A stretch of 64,000 nt of DNA. It comes from Leucobacter sp. G161 (lineage in GTDB: Bacteria; Actinomycetota; Actinomycetes; Actinomycetales; Microbacteriaceae). The stretch covers positions 62,001 through 126,000 of the forward strand of contig NZ_LOHP01000017.1 in NCBI RefSeq assembly GCF_001482305.1, written 5' to 3'. Position 1 is the stretch's first letter. Every line of letters begins with the position of its first letter. The position numbers and the translations under genes are program-made. Under the pieces are notes generated by a model. That model saw only the letters and a program-made list of their open reading frames with translations. It made no database searches and had not been told where the DNA came from. Below, piece by piece: positions 27,232 to 35,785 of this stretch.

Positions 27232-28118
27232 ACGCCACCCTGCTGACCGGGAGCGCGCCAACGCGCGCCCGCTTCTCGTTCGAGGTGTTCCCCGCCAGGT
27301 CGGGGGCGGCGGCGCTCGCCCTCGGGAACTCGGTGCAGCACCTGTCAGCCGCGGGCCCCGACTTTATCTCCGTGACCTACGGGGCAAACGGTTCGCACCG
27401 CGACGCATCGCTCGACCTGCTCGCCTACCTCCGCGACCACACGGACGCCCTCCCGCTCGCGCACCTCACGACCGTTGGCGAGTCGCGGGAGGTGATCCGC
27501 GAGACGATCCACCGCATCCTCGACGCGGGGATTCACGACTTCCTCGCGCTCCGAGGAGACCCGCCGCGCGGCTCAGACGAGGCGAGTCCGCTCGTTGCGG
27601 GGTCGCTGAGCGCGCTCGAACTCACCGAGCTCATTTCGGAGGCGCGAGCCGAGCGGCCGGCATTCACGAGCGTGGGCCGCACCGCGGTTGCTGCGTACCC
27701 GAACGGGCACCCGCTGTCGCAGGGACAGTCGGCCGACATTGACTGGTTACTCGCGAAGGAGGCCGCTGGCGCGCAGTTTGCGATCACCCAGCTGTTCTTC
27801 CGTGCTGAGGAATACCTGTCGTTCGCCGACGCTGCCCGCACAGCGGGGCTGAGGATGCCGCTGCTGCCCGGGCTCATGCCGGTATCGACGAGCGGGCAGC
27901 TGCGGAAGGTCGCCTCGCTCGCCGGGCGGCCTGCGCCAGTGCTGCTTGAACGGTCCTTGGAGGAAGCGGGCGGATACGCGCCCGAGCTTGGGGTGGAGCA
28001 CACGATCTCGCTCGCGCGGGAGCTCCTCGCGGGCGGTGCCCCGTCGATCCACCTCTACACCTTCAACAGGCACGAGCAGGTGCTCGCGGTGCTCGGGGAG
28101 CTCGACCTGCTGGGGTAG
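27228..28118 (+). CDS. metF: Methylenetetrahydrofolate reductase
   Basis: Flavin-dependent reduction of methylene-THF to methyl-THF, the methyl donor for MetE. The 296-aa barrel has the N-terminal RFSFEVFPARSG (catalytic Glu), DFISVTYGANGS, FLALRGDPPRG and QFAITQLFF motifs. The GTG at 27228 overlaps the TGA of the MetE-like gene. Co-transcription with metE provides donor and acceptor enzymes together. It ends before a C-rich stretch and a long hairpin. Confidence 0.95.
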   Translation: MNATLLTGSAPTRARFSFEVFPARSGAAALALGNSVQHLSAAGPDFISVTYGANGSHRDASLDLLAYLRDHTDALPLAHLTTVGESREVIRETIHRILDAGIHDFLALRGDPPRGSDEASPLVAGSLSALELTELISEARAERPAFTSVGRTAVAAYPNGHPLSQGQSADIDWLLAKEAAGAQFAITQLFFRAEEYLSFADAARTAGLRMPLLPGLMPVSTSGQLRKVASLAGRPAPVLLERSLEEAGGYAPELGVEHTISLARELLAGGAPSIHLYTFNRHEQVLAVLGELDLLG

Positions 28119-28206
28119 CGCCCGTGGGCGCGGGCGTGCTGCTCTGCCCCTGCCCCCGACCTGCCCCCACCTGCCCCACCCGCCCCACAGCGCTCAGGTC
28201 ATGTAT

Positions 28207-28259
28207 TTTCAGCGAGGTCATGCCTTTTTGGCTGCGGATCAGGCATGACCTCGCTGAAA
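28207..28259. terminator. Perfect 19-bp hairpin between convergent metF and lipA
   Basis: Positions 28207-28225 and 28241-28259 are exact complements around a 15-nt loop that starts TTTT. CATG occurs just outside both arms. It could serve as a bidirectional terminator. The upstream 60 bp is C-rich low complexity. Confidence 0.65.
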
Positions 28260-28331
28260 GCATGTCTTCTCGGCGCTGGTGGAGGGAGGGGCGGAGAACT
28301 TGTGGAGGGAGGGGCAGCGGGCAGCGGGTGC

Positions 28332-29375
28332 TCAGACTGCGGCGACGGCCTGCGGGAAGTCCGCACCAGCCTCTGCTCCCGCGGCCTGCTCAGCCAGGTG
28401 CCTGAGATGCTCCGGCACCTCGATACCCTTGCGTGCCATCGTGTGCGCCCACAGACGACCAGCGCGGTAGGAGGACCGCACGAGGGGGCCCGCGAGCACC
28501 CCGTCGAACCCGAGCGCGTCTGCCTCAGCTTTGAGCTCGACGAACTCCTCGGGCCGCACCCAGCGGTCGATCGGGTGGTGCAGCTTCGACGGACGGAGGT
28601 ACTGGGTGAGTGTGAGGATGTCGCAGCCAGCGTCGCGCAGCTCCCGCATCGTTTCGATGATCTCAGCTCGGGTCTCACCCATGCCGAGGATGAGGTTCGA
28701 CTTCGTGATCATGCCGGCGTCGCGGGCCTCGGTGAGTACTTCCAGCGACCGTTCGTAGCGGAAGCCTGGGCGGATCCGCTTGAAGATGCGCGGCACGGTC
28801 TCGAGGTTGTGCGCGAAGACCTCGGGCGCGGCCTCAAAGACCTGCGCGAGGTCCTCCGAACGGCCGCCAAGGTCGTCGGCGAGGACCTCGACCCCGGAAC
28901 CCGGGTTGAGGGCGTGGATCTGCCGGATGGTCTCAGCGTAGAGCCATGCCCCGGTGTCGGGGAGGTCGTCGCGCGTCACGCCGGTGATGGTGGCATAGCG
29001 GAGCCCCATGGTGCGCACGGACTCCGCAACGCGGCGTGGCTCGTCGAGGTCGAGGGGGAGCGGCTTGCCTGAGGTGATCATGCAGAAGTCGCATCGGCGG
29101 GTGCAGATGGAACCGCCGATGAGGAAGGTCGCTTCGCGATCCTCCCAGCACTCGTAGATGTTCGGGCAGCCGGCCTCCTTGCAGACGGTGTGGAGCCCCT
29201 CACTCGTGACGAGCGACTGTACCGCTTGGTACTCGGGGCCGGTGCGGGCCCGCGTCTTGATCCACTCGGGCTTGCGCTCGATGGGTGTTTCAGCGTTCTT
29301 CGCTTCCACGCGCAGGAGGCGACGTTCCTCCGGCTCAGGGCGGGTGCCGCTCGACGGGAGAATCTTGACGGTCAT
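28332..29375 (-). CDS. lipA: Lipoyl synthase
   Basis: Radical-SAM enzyme inserting two sulfurs into octanoyl-E2/H-protein. The 347-aa protein has the auxiliary cluster C-x4-C-x5-C in [12 protein letters not shown] and the radical-SAM CxxxCxxC in CTRRCDFC, as required for LipA. The ATG at 29375 overlaps the lipB TGA, so octanoyl transfer and sulfur insertion are coupled. An open upstream extension is lipB sequence in another frame. Confidence 0.96.
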   Translation of the reverse strand: MTVKILPSSGTRPEPEERRLLRVEAKNAETPIERKPEWIKTRARTGPEYQAVQSLVTSEGLHTVCKEAGCPNIYECWEDREATFLIGGSICTRRCDFCMITSGKPLPLDLDEPRRVAESVRTMGLRYATITGVTRDDLPDTGAWLYAETIRQIHALNPGSGVEVLADDLGGRSEDLAQVFEAAPEVFAHNLETVPRIFKRIRPGFRYERSLEVLTEARDAGMITKSNLILGMGETRAEIIETMRELRDAGCDILTLTQYLRPSKLHHPIDRWVRPEEFVELKAEADALGFDGVLAGPLVRSSYRAGRLWAHTMARKGIEVPEHLRHLAEQAAGAEAGADFPQAVAAV

Positions 29376-30091
29376 GCAGAGAGCCTTTCGAGTGCGGGGG
29401 CGAGGTGGTATTGCAGTATCGGTGCGGCGTCGGCGGGGGTGATCGTCCGCCCGGCGCGCTCGCTGAGCGTGGTGACGCCCCCATCGCTGATGCCACATGG
29501 CACGAAGCTGGCGAACGGTGCGAGGTCGTTACTGCAGTTCAGCGAGATGCCGTGGGTGACGATCCGGCGGCTGACGTGAATGCCGATCTGCGCGAGCTTG
29601 TCTGGGGGCGTTCCCGGGGGTGCGTCGCGCGGCGGATCGGTCCATACCCCCGTGCGTCCCTCGATGCGATAGCTGGGAACGCCTAGGTCCGCGATCGTGG
29701 CGATGAGCGCCTTCTCGAGCGCGTGCACCAGGTTCACCCCGCCCAGGCCGTCGGCGAGCCTGATGACGGGGTAAGCGATGAGCTGACCAGGACCGTGCCA
29801 GGTCACCTTGCCGCCGCGGTTGACGGGCACAACCGGGGTCCCGTCATTCGGGTACTCGTGTGGCTCGGAGCGGCGGCCTGCGGTGTACACAGGGTCGTGT
29901 TCGAGGACGAGGACTGTCCCGCGTGTGGCCCCGGAGGAGAGAGCCGCTGCCGCGTCCTGCTGCGCCTCAAGACCGCGTTGGTAGTCCACGAAGTCTGGGG
30001 CAAAGCCGAGGACGGTGAACGTTGGCGCAGCCGGGGATCGGAGTGGATTGGCGGAGGGGAGGACAGTGCGAACTTCGGCGGTGGAGCGCAT
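29372..30091 (-). CDS. lipB: Octanoyltransferase
   Basis: Transfers octanoyl from ACP to lipoyl domains. The 239-aa protein shows the LipB signature [16 protein letters not shown] and catalytic residues Cys in FVPCGI and Lys in [11 protein letters not shown]. Its C-terminal 20 residues are ordinary for the family. The ATG at 30091 is 6 nt after a TAGTAT -10, implying a leaderless lipB-lipA mRNA controlled by a palindrome within the promoter spacer. Confidence 0.95.
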   Translation of the reverse strand: MRSTAEVRTVLPSANPLRSPAAPTFTVLGFAPDFVDYQRGLEAQQDAAAALSSGATRGTVLVLEHDPVYTAGRRSEPHEYPNDGTPVVPVNRGGKVTWHGPGQLIAYPVIRLADGLGGVNLVHALEKALIATIADLGVPSYRIEGRTGVWTDPPRDAPPGTPPDKLAQIGIHVSRRIVTHGISLNCSNDLAPFASFVPCGISDGGVTTLSERAGRTITPADAAPILQYHLAPALERLSA

Positions 30092-30097
30092 GCGGCA

Positions 30098-30127
30098 ATA
30101 CTAGATGGACTCAGTCCAAGAAGGCAA
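30098..30127 (-). promoter_or_regulatory. lipB promoter with an operator-like palindrome in the spacer
   Basis: On the minus strand, TTGCCT (30127-30122), an 18-bp spacer and TAGTAT (30103-30098), 6 nt before the lipB ATG. The spacer holds the perfect 13-bp palindrome TGGACTGAGTCCA (30118-30106), a probable repressor site. Confidence 0.6.
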
Positions 30128-30144
30128 GATGGTGGCGCGAGAGG

Positions 30145-30187
30145 CAAGAAGCCCCGCCTCGGAAAGTGTCCGAGGCGGGGCTTCTTG
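30145..30187 (-). terminator. lexA terminator
   Basis: Perfect 19-bp stem (30145-30163 with 30169-30187) and loop AAGTG, 22 bp beyond the lexA stop and just before the lipB promoter. The core is GCCCCGCCTCGG; on the minus strand the stem ends in CTTCTTG. Confidence 0.8.
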
Positions 30188-30209
30188 GGGTCGGGGTGCG
30201 GCTGTGTGG

Positions 30210-30872
30210 CTATACCGAGCGGAAGACGGCCACGACCTTGCCGAGCACCTCTGCGTGATCGCCAAGGATCGGCTCGAACGCACTGTTGCGTGGCAGGAGC
30301 CAGGTGTGTCCGTCGCGTCGGCGGAATACCTTGACCGTTGCCTCGCCGTCAAGCATGGCTGCAACGATGTCGCCATTGTCGGCCTCGCGCTGCTGGCGGA
30401 CAACCACGAAGTCGCCGTCGCAGATGGCGGCATCGATCATGGACTCGCCGACAACCTTGAGCATGAAGAGCTGTCCGTCTCCCACGAGTTGACGGGGGAG
30501 GGGGACGATTTCCTCGACCTGCTGGTCGGCGGTGATGGGCACGCCGGCCGCGATCTGGCCGACGAGCGGCACGAAGGCGGTCTCTTGCGCCTGTGTCGCG
30601 GGAGCGTCGGCCAGGGCGCTGCTCGTAACCGCGAGCTCGACGAGGATCTCGAGTGCCCGCGGGCGGTTGGGGTCGCGGCGAATATAGCCCCCGAGTTCCA
30701 GTCTGCTGAGCTGGTGTGTCACGCTCGAGAGTGAGGAGAGGCCGACAGCGTCGCCAATCTCTCGCATGCTCGGCGGGTATCCCCGGGACTCAACTGATCG
30801 GGCGATGAACTCAAGGATCGCCTGCTGTTTCTCGGTCAGCGGCTTCCGTGGTGTTGCGGCCAGTTCGCTCAT
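30210..30872 (-). CDS. lexA: SOS repressor LexA
   Basis: 220-aa repressor-protease. The N-terminal winged helix includes [14 protein letters not shown] and the recognition segment [15 protein letters not shown]. The autocleavage bond is Ala109-Gly110 in QIAAGVP, and the catalytic dyad is Ser144 (GESMID) and Lys181 (GEATVKVF). ATG 30872 gives the standard N-terminus; the frame is open far upstream but that part is non-coding. SOS-like sites lie between it and the divergent LysM gene, consistent with autorepression. Confidence 0.97.
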   Translation of the reverse strand: MSELAATPRKPLTEKQQAILEFIARSVESRGYPPSMREIGDAVGLSSLSSVTHQLSRLELGGYIRRDPNRPRALEILVELAVTSSALADAPATQAQETAFVPLVGQIAAGVPITADQQVEEIVPLPRQLVGDGQLFMLKVVGESMIDAAICDGDFVVVRQQREADNGDIVAAMLDGEATVKVFRRRDGHTWLLPRNSAFEPILGDHAEVLGKVVAVFRSV

Positions 30873-31010
30873 CGCTCGTCCTCTCGGTGGGGTGCTCGTG
30901 GCGCAGGGGGCTGGAAGTTCCGCGGAAATCCGCCAGTTGCCGTGAATGTCGGAGGTCCCTGATTGGGTGACCTCATTGTTCGAAACCCTAGCCCCTGTGT
31001 TCGAGGCGAG

Positions 31011-31026
31011 GCAAACATTCGTTCGA
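31011..31026. promoter_or_regulatory. SOS-like box on the lexA side
   Basis: GCAAACATTCGTTCGA matches TCGAAC-N4-GTTCGA at 10 of 12 positions, with a perfect right half. It is 139 bp upstream of lexA in the lexA-LysM intergenic region. Confidence 0.55.
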
Positions 31027-31083
31027 GTGTCGCTTGAAAAGAGGCGATATTCATTCGAATACGGCGCTTGCGGTTTCGATCTA

Positions 31084-31099
31084 TCGAAGATATATTCGA
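31084..31099. promoter_or_regulatory. SOS-like box on the LysM-gene side
   Basis: TCGAAGATATATTCGA matches the SOS consensus at 10 of 12 fixed positions, 57 bp before the LysM gene. It lies among several other TTCGAA palindromes. Confidence 0.6.
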
Positions 31100-31155
31100 A
31101 AGAGATGTTCGAAGAAGCGAAAGTGCTTCGAACACTCTCGAGAGAGGAACCCCTC

Positions 31156-31593
31156 ATGACTGCTACTGCAAACGTCACCCAGTTCAGCCCCCGCATTGGT
31201 GCGGCACGCGGAGAAACTGGCGTCGCTTCCGCCTCTGGGGCGCATGCTCCGGTGAAGCTCCGTCTGACGCGCAGGGGTCGACTCGTGTTCGGTGGGCTCG
31301 CGACGGTGTTGATTGCTGGAGCGCTCGGTTTCGCCGCATCCTTCGCGGCTCCAGGCGCGATTGCGAACGGCGCCGAGGGCGTGCAGGGCTTCCCGTACGT
31401 GGTCGCCCAGTCGGGTGACTCGCTCTGGAGTATCGCCACAGACCTCGAGCCCGCAGCTGATCCTCGCGATGTGGTTGCCGAGATTCAGCGCCTGAACCAG
31501 ATGCAGGCGTCTGAGTTGCGGGCCGGCGAGGCGGTCGCCGTGCCGCTGCGATTCGAGGGCAACGACCTCACGTTCCAGGCTTCGGGTCTCTAA
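31156..31593 (+). CDS. LysM membrane protein, probable SOS cell-division inhibitor
   Basis: 145-aa protein with a 40-residue basic cytosolic N-terminus, one membrane segment (about 43-63) and an extracytoplasmic LysM domain (about 81-131, [14 protein letters not shown]). Size, topology and position divergent from lexA match the SOS division suppressors of Gram-positive bacteria (YneA; mycobacterial Rv2719c/ChiZ; corynebacterial DivS). ATG 31156 has GAGAGG upstream; the longer open frame would run through the SOS boxes. No hydrolase domain is visible. Confidence 0.82.
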   Translation: MTATANVTQFSPRIGAARGETGVASASGAHAPVKLRLTRRGRLVFGGLATVLIAGALGFAASFAAPGAIANGAEGVQGFPYVVAQSGDSLWSIATDLEPAADPRDVVAEIQRLNQMQASELRAGEAVAVPLRFEGNDLTFQASGL

Positions 31594-31689
31594 GCCTGGC
31601 TGTTCGCGGCCCGCAGGACACGACCGCGCCCTGTGTCCGGTTCCAGGGCACTCGTGGGAGTGGTGGCTACCGGGGACAGAAGTGCTGAG

Positions 31690-31695
31690 TAGACT
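31690..31695 (+). promoter_or_regulatory. -10 element of hisC (leaderless)
   Basis: TAGACT is 6 nt before the GTG start at 31702. Confidence 0.5.
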
Positions 31696-31701
31696 GAAGC
31701 T

Positions 31702-32787
31702 GTGGCTGAATTGAGCGATCTTCCCCTCCGTGACAACCTCGTCGGCAAGACCCCCTACGGGGCTCCGCAAGCGGCAGTGCCCGTGAGCCTGAACGTCAAC
31801 GAGAACACGCATCCGCTTCCCGAGGCGTTCATCGCCGAAGCCACGGAAGCGTTGGCAGCGGCCCTCCGCGGAGTGAACCGCTACCCTGATCGCGAGTTCA
31901 TGGGCCTCCGTGAAGCGCTCGCCGGGTACCTCGGGTACGGCCTCACCCCTGAGCAGGTCTGGGCAGCCAACGGATCCAACGAGGTGCTCCAGCAGATCCT
32001 CCAGGCCTTCGGCGGGCCAGGGCGCACGCTCATGAGCTTTACGCCGACCTACTCGATGTATCCGCTCCTTGCCGATGGCACCGACACCGGTTGGATCGGT
32101 GTGCCACGGGACGCCGATTTTCGGGTGACACCGGAGCTAGCCGTCGCGGCAATTCGAGAGCACCAGCCAGACATCGTGGTGCTCTGTGCTCCGAACAACC
32201 CGACGGGGACGCCGATGTCCCTGGAAACGGTCATTGCCGCCTACGACGCATTCGACGGCATACTCGTCGTTGACGAGGCTTACAAGGAGTTCGACACCGC
32301 CACAGAGTCAGCGATTTCGCTCCTTCCCGGTAGGCACCGCCTGATCGTGAGTCGCACCATGAGCAAGGCGTTCGCGTTTGCCGGGGTGCGACTGGGCTAC
32401 CTTGCTGCGGACAGCGCCGTAGTCGACGCCCTCCGGCTCGTCCGGCTGCCCTACCACCTGTCGGGCCTCACGCAGGCGGCAGCGGTGACGGCAGTGAAGC
32501 ACTCGGAGGCCATGCTTGCGACAGTCGGCGAGATTCGCGCGCAGCGAGACCGGCTCGGTGTGGCGCTCGCGGAGCGCGGGTACACCGTGCACGAATCCGG
32601 GGCGAATTTTCTTTTGGTTGGCGGCTTCGCTGACCCTGGCGCGGTGTTTGAGCGGCTGCGTGCGCAGGGGATTCTCGTGCGTGATCTCGGTATTGCCGGG
32701 CACGTTCGGATCACCGCGGGCACCGAGTCTGAGACCTCCACCGTTATTTCGGCGATCGAGGAGTTCGGGGCCGCCGGGAGCGTGTAA
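31702..32787 (+). CDS. hisC: Histidinol-phosphate aminotransferase
   Basis: PLP aminotransferase converting imidazole-acetol phosphate to histidinol phosphate. The 361-aa fold-type I enzyme has LNVNENTHP, GSNEVLQQIL, APNNPTGTP, the PLP-binding Asp/Tyr in VVDEAYKEF and the Schiff-base Lys in SRTMSKAFAFAGVRLGY. It begins with GTG 6 nt after TAGACT. Histidine genes hisB, hisH and hisA follow after an interposed thiol-redox pair. hisD, hisF and hisG are not in this window. Confidence 0.94.
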   Translation: MAELSDLPLRDNLVGKTPYGAPQAAVPVSLNVNENTHPLPEAFIAEATEALAAALRGVNRYPDREFMGLREALAGYLGYGLTPEQVWAANGSNEVLQQILQAFGGPGRTLMSFTPTYSMYPLLADGTDTGWIGVPRDADFRVTPELAVAAIREHQPDIVVLCAPNNPTGTPMSLETVIAAYDAFDGILVVDEAYKEFDTATESAISLLPGRHRLIVSRTMSKAFAFAGVRLGYLAADSAVVDALRLVRLPYHLSGLTQAAAVTAVKHSEAMLATVGEIRAQRDRLGVALAERGYTVHESGANFLLVGGFADPGAVFERLRAQGILVRDLGIAGHVRITAGTESETSTVISAIEEFGAAGSV

Positions 32788-32869
32788 CGGGTCGGCTCGA
32801 GCCGCGCGTGGTCGAAGCGTGAGTTTCGTCTACGAAGTGTTCCTGTGCCAAGGCCTCAAGGAAAGCCGT

Positions 32870-32875
32870 TAGGCT
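32870..32875 (+). promoter_or_regulatory. -10 element of the DsbA-like gene (leaderless)
   Basis: TAGGCT is 7 nt before ATG 32883 with no Shine-Dalgarno. Confidence 0.5.
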
Positions 32876-32882
32876 CAAATAC

Positions 32883-33671
32883 ATGCCGAAGCCGATAGAA
32901 GCTCTCGACCGCCCGACTCTCGAACGCAGATACCGGCGGATGCGCCTCGCCACCGTGATTCTCGCGGCTGTCTCACTGCTGCTTGTCGCAGCGCTGGGAA
33001 CGCAGAGCCTGCAGGACGCAGCGACAGGGCCTGACAGCAGCGGCGCAAGCTCCTCCTCTGGCGCCGAAGGTGACACGACTGACGCGACGGCAGCCAGTTG
33101 CCCGGTGGTCGACCGTCTCGACGCTGACGACCCGCGTGCACTCGGTGACATCGACGCTCCCGTCGTGTTGCACGAGTGGACTGACTTCCGCTGCCCGTAC
33201 TGCGGCTCGTTCTCGCGAGATACCCTTCCGGTGCTGATTGAGGAGTACGTCGAGACCGGTAAGGTACGGCTCGAGATCCACGATGCAGCCCTCGTGGGTG
33301 GCGAGAACTCGATTCTTATCGCAGCAGCATCGCGTGCCGCCGGCGAGCAGGGCAAGTACTTCGAGTTCTATGACGAGGTGTACCACGCACCCGAAGATGC
33401 GCAGAACGCGAATGGCGAGTTCGATCTCGCGGCACTGACGAAGTTTGCGAAGAGCGCTGGTGTCGCTGACATCGCGAAGTTCACGGCAGCGGTCGAGAGC
33501 GGCAAGTTCGAGGACGCCGTGCGCGAGGACACCGCGGAGGCGCAGCGGATCGGAGTGACGGGCGTGCCATTCTTCGCAACCACCGGTTGCGGCCAGGTGA
33601 TGTCTGGTGCGCAGCCCGTTGACACGTTCCGCCAGCAGCTCGACGCGGCAGTGGCCGCCGCGGAGCAGTAA
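32883..33671 (+). CDS. Membrane-anchored DsbA-like thioredoxin-fold protein
   Basis: 262-aa protein with a basic N-terminus, one membrane segment (22-40), a Ser/Gly/Asp-rich linker and a DsbA-family domain. The active-site motif is Cys104-Pro-Tyr-Cys107 in DFRCPYCGSFS, and the cis-Pro region is GVTGVPFFA. It should act outside the membrane as a thiol oxidase or disulfide isomerase. An extra Cys pair (ASCPVV, TTGCGQV) may form a structural disulfide. The CcdA gene 8 bp downstream would supply reductant or exchange electrons across the membrane. Confidence 0.9.
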   Translation: MPKPIEALDRPTLERRYRRMRLATVILAAVSLLLVAALGTQSLQDAATGPDSSGASSSSGAEGDTTDATAASCPVVDRLDADDPRALGDIDAPVVLHEWTDFRCPYCGSFSRDTLPVLIEEYVETGKVRLEIHDAALVGGENSILIAAASRAAGEQGKYFEFYDEVYHAPEDAQNANGEFDLAALTKFAKSAGVADIAKFTAAVESGKFEDAVREDTAEAQRIGVTGVPFFATTGCGQVMSGAQPVDTFRQQLDAAVAAAEQ

Positions 33672-33679
33672 CGCGGCGT

Positions 33680-34360
33680 ATGGATCTCAGTCTGCTGGGA
33701 GCCTTTCTCGGTGGCGCACTCGCGCTGCTGAGCCCGTGCTCGGTGATGGTGCTTCCGGCGTTCTTTGCCTACGCGTTCCACAGTCCGAGCGACCTGTTTT
33801 CGCGCACCGGCGCATTCTTCCTGGGGCTCGCAACGACGCTCGTGCCGCTCGGCCTTCTCGCTGGCACGCTCGGCGCTTGGGTCGCTGCCAACCGCAGCGG
33901 GCTCATGACCGTCGTGCTTGTCCTCGTCATTGTGCTCGGCCTGGTGATGCTGCTGGGTATTCCGCTGCCCGCGCTCACGAAGCAGCAGAGCGCGAAGGGG
34001 ACCTCGATTGCGTCGGTGTACGCGCTCGGAGCGGTCTATGGGCTTGCCGGCGGTTGTGCCGGGCCGGTCTTTGGTGCGGTGCTGGCGATGGCTGCGTTCG
34101 GTGGCAATGCGCTCATGGGCGGCCTCACGATGCTCTTGTATGCGGCCGGGATGACCCTGCCCTTGCTTCTGCTTGCGCTGCTGTGGAACCGGATTCCGGG
34201 GATCCGCACACTCATGCGCCCGCGCGAACTCGTGATTGGTCGGTGGCGCAACGCGTGGTCAAACATCATCGGCGGACTCATCACCATTGCCGTCGGGGTC
34301 TTCATGCTCGTGACTGACGGTGCCGAACGCTTCAGCGGGGTGCTCGACGCGAGCAAGTAG
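33680..34360 (+). CDS. CcdA/DsbD-type transmembrane thiol-electron carrier
   Basis: 226-aa polytopic protein with six hydrophobic segments and the two conserved membrane cysteines of CcdA (ALLSPCSVMVLP and GLAGGCAGPVFG). It relays reducing power from cytosolic thioredoxin to extracytoplasmic partners, here presumably the adjacent DsbA-like protein. Both interrupt the histidine genes. No ResB/ResC cytochrome-maturation genes are adjacent, so a role in general thiol homeostasis is as likely as cytochrome c biogenesis. Confidence 0.88.
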   Translation: MDLSLLGAFLGGALALLSPCSVMVLPAFFAYAFHSPSDLFSRTGAFFLGLATTLVPLGLLAGTLGAWVAANRSGLMTVVLVLVIVLGLVMLLGIPLPALTKQQSAKGTSIASVYALGAVYGLAGGCAGPVFGAVLAMAAFGGNALMGGLTMLLYAAGMTLPLLLLALLWNRIPGIRTLMRPRELVIGRWRNAWSNIIGGLITIAVGVFMLVTDGAERFSGVLDASK

Positions 34361-34381
34361 GCCGAACTTGAGGCCGGGGTG

Positions 34382-34504
34382 ATGCGCGCGACATCGGGCG
34401 TCTCGAACCTGATCGTGCTGGGTCTCGCAGCAGCAGTGCTTCTGGCTGTCTGGTTGTTCGCTCGGCGGCGGGCACGACTGCGCGCCACTGACACCGCGCG
34501 GTAG
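34382..34504 (+). CDS. Small single-span membrane protein (40 aa, hypothetical)
   Basis: A short frame from ATG 34382 (or GTG 34379) to TAG 34504 encodes a neutral start (MRATSGVSN), a 15-residue hydrophobic helix ([15 protein letters not shown]) and a basic Arg-rich tail, the normal charge pattern of an inserted single-span protein. TTGAGG precedes it and it fills the 154-bp gap between ccdA and hisB. Its stop codon coincides with the hisB -10 box. No family is recognised; it may be an accessory of the redox pair or a chance frame. Confidence 0.4.
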   Translation: MRATSGVSNLIVLGLAAAVLLAVWLFARRRARLRATDTAR

Positions 34505-34507
34505 GAT
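34502..34507 (+). promoter_or_regulatory. -10 element of hisB
   Basis: TAGGAT is 7 nt before ATG 34515; GAGAG lies between them, so either leaderless or normal initiation is possible. Confidence 0.45.
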
Positions 34508-34514
34508 CGAGAGC

Positions 34515-35123
34515 ATGACCGAAGCTGCACGCATCGCGACGCTTGAGCGCGCCACAAGTGAGTCCACCATTCGCCTGAGCCTGAACCTCGACGGAACCGG
34601 TGAGGCGGACATCGAAACAGGGGTGCCCTTCTTCGACCACATGCTGACGGCGTTCGCACGTCACTCGCTCACTGATCTCACGATCCGTGCCGAGGGTGAC
34701 GTTCATATCGATGTGCACCACACGGTGGAGGACACAGGGATCCTGCTCGGCCAGGCCATCCTCGAGGCGCTCGGTGACAAGCGAGGCATCTCGCGCTACG
34801 GTGACGCCATGGTGCCCCTTGATGAGGCGCTGGCGCAGGCCGTCATAGATATCTCGGGCCGGCCGTATCTCGTGCACTCGGGTGAGCCCGCGGGCTTCGA
34901 GTTCCACCTCATTGGTGGCCACTACACCGGGTCGATGGTGCGGCACTTCTTCGAGGCGCTGACGCTCAACGCTCGCCTGTCGGTGCACCTGAAGCTCATT
35001 GAGGGTCGCGATCCGCACCACATCGCCGAGGCAGAATTCAAGGCGTTCGCGCGCGCGTTCCGCACCGCGAAGGCTAAGGATCCGCTCGTGACTGGCATTC
35101 CCTCCACTAAGGGAGCACTGTGA
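34515..35123 (+). CDS. hisB: Imidazoleglycerol-phosphate dehydratase
   Basis: 202-aa monofunctional HisB. The manganese-binding histidine motifs are complete: [31 protein letters not shown] and [13 protein letters not shown]. The C-terminus ends in the conserved PSTKGAL. There is no phosphatase domain, as expected outside enterobacteria. The hisH GTG overlaps its stop, so hisB-hisH-hisA are coupled. Confidence 0.96.
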   Translation: MTEAARIATLERATSESTIRLSLNLDGTGEADIETGVPFFDHMLTAFARHSLTDLTIRAEGDVHIDVHHTVEDTGILLGQAILEALGDKRGISRYGDAMVPLDEALAQAVIDISGRPYLVHSGEPAGFEFHLIGGHYTGSMVRHFFEALTLNARLSVHLKLIEGRDPHHIAEAEFKAFARAFRTAKAKDPLVTGIPSTKGAL

Positions 35124-35785
35124 GCGGAAGCGATGCTCCTCGCGTCGCAGTGCTCGACTACGGCTCGGGCAACGTTCACTCGGCGGTGAAGGCACTCGCC
35201 CACGCGGGAGCTGCCGTCGCACTCACGCGCGATCCGAGCGAGGTGCTCGACGCCGATGGGCTGTTCGTGCCCGGCGTCGGTGCCTTCGACGCAGTGATTG
35301 CGCAGCTCCGCGCGATCCAGGGACACGAGCTCATCGGTCGCCGACTCGCTGGCGGCCGCCCGGTGCTCGGCGTCTGCGTCGGCCTGCAGGTGATGTTCGA
35401 AGAGGGCATTGAGCGTGGCGTCACTACCGAGGGACTCGGCGAGTGGCCGGGAACGGTGCGCGAGCTTGCGGCCCCCGTGCTTCCGCACATGGGCTGGAAT
35501 ACCGTGAACGTGCCTGCGGGGTCCGCGCTGTTCAACGGCATCGAAGACGAACGCTTCTACTTCGTGCACAGCAACGCCGCCACAGAATGGACCCTCGAAG
35601 GGCGCACGCCCGCGCTCGCACCGAAGGTCACCTGGTCTGAATATGGCGAACCGTTTGTAGCGGCAGTCGAGAACGGGCCGCTCACCGCGACACAGTTTCA
35701 TCCCGAGAAATCGGGGGAGGCGGGAATTCAGTTGCTGCGCAATTGGATCGCTTCACTCACACCCACCACCAAGGAGAACCGATGA
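35120..35785 (+). CDS. hisH: Imidazole glycerol phosphate synthase glutaminase subunit
   Basis: Class I glutamine amidotransferase feeding ammonia to HisF. The 221-aa protein has the nucleophile Cys in [11 protein letters not shown], the oxyanion region VPGVGAFDA and the His-Glu pair in [10 protein letters not shown]. The GTG start overlaps the hisB TGA and its own TGA overlaps the hisA ATG. The partner hisF is not encoded in this window. Confidence 0.95.
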   Translation: MSGSDAPRVAVLDYGSGNVHSAVKALAHAGAAVALTRDPSEVLDADGLFVPGVGAFDAVIAQLRAIQGHELIGRRLAGGRPVLGVCVGLQVMFEEGIERGVTTEGLGEWPGTVRELAAPVLPHMGWNTVNVPAGSALFNGIEDERFYFVHSNAATEWTLEGRTPALAPKVTWSEYGEPFVAAVENGPLTATQFHPEKSGEAGIQLLRNWIASLTPTTKENR

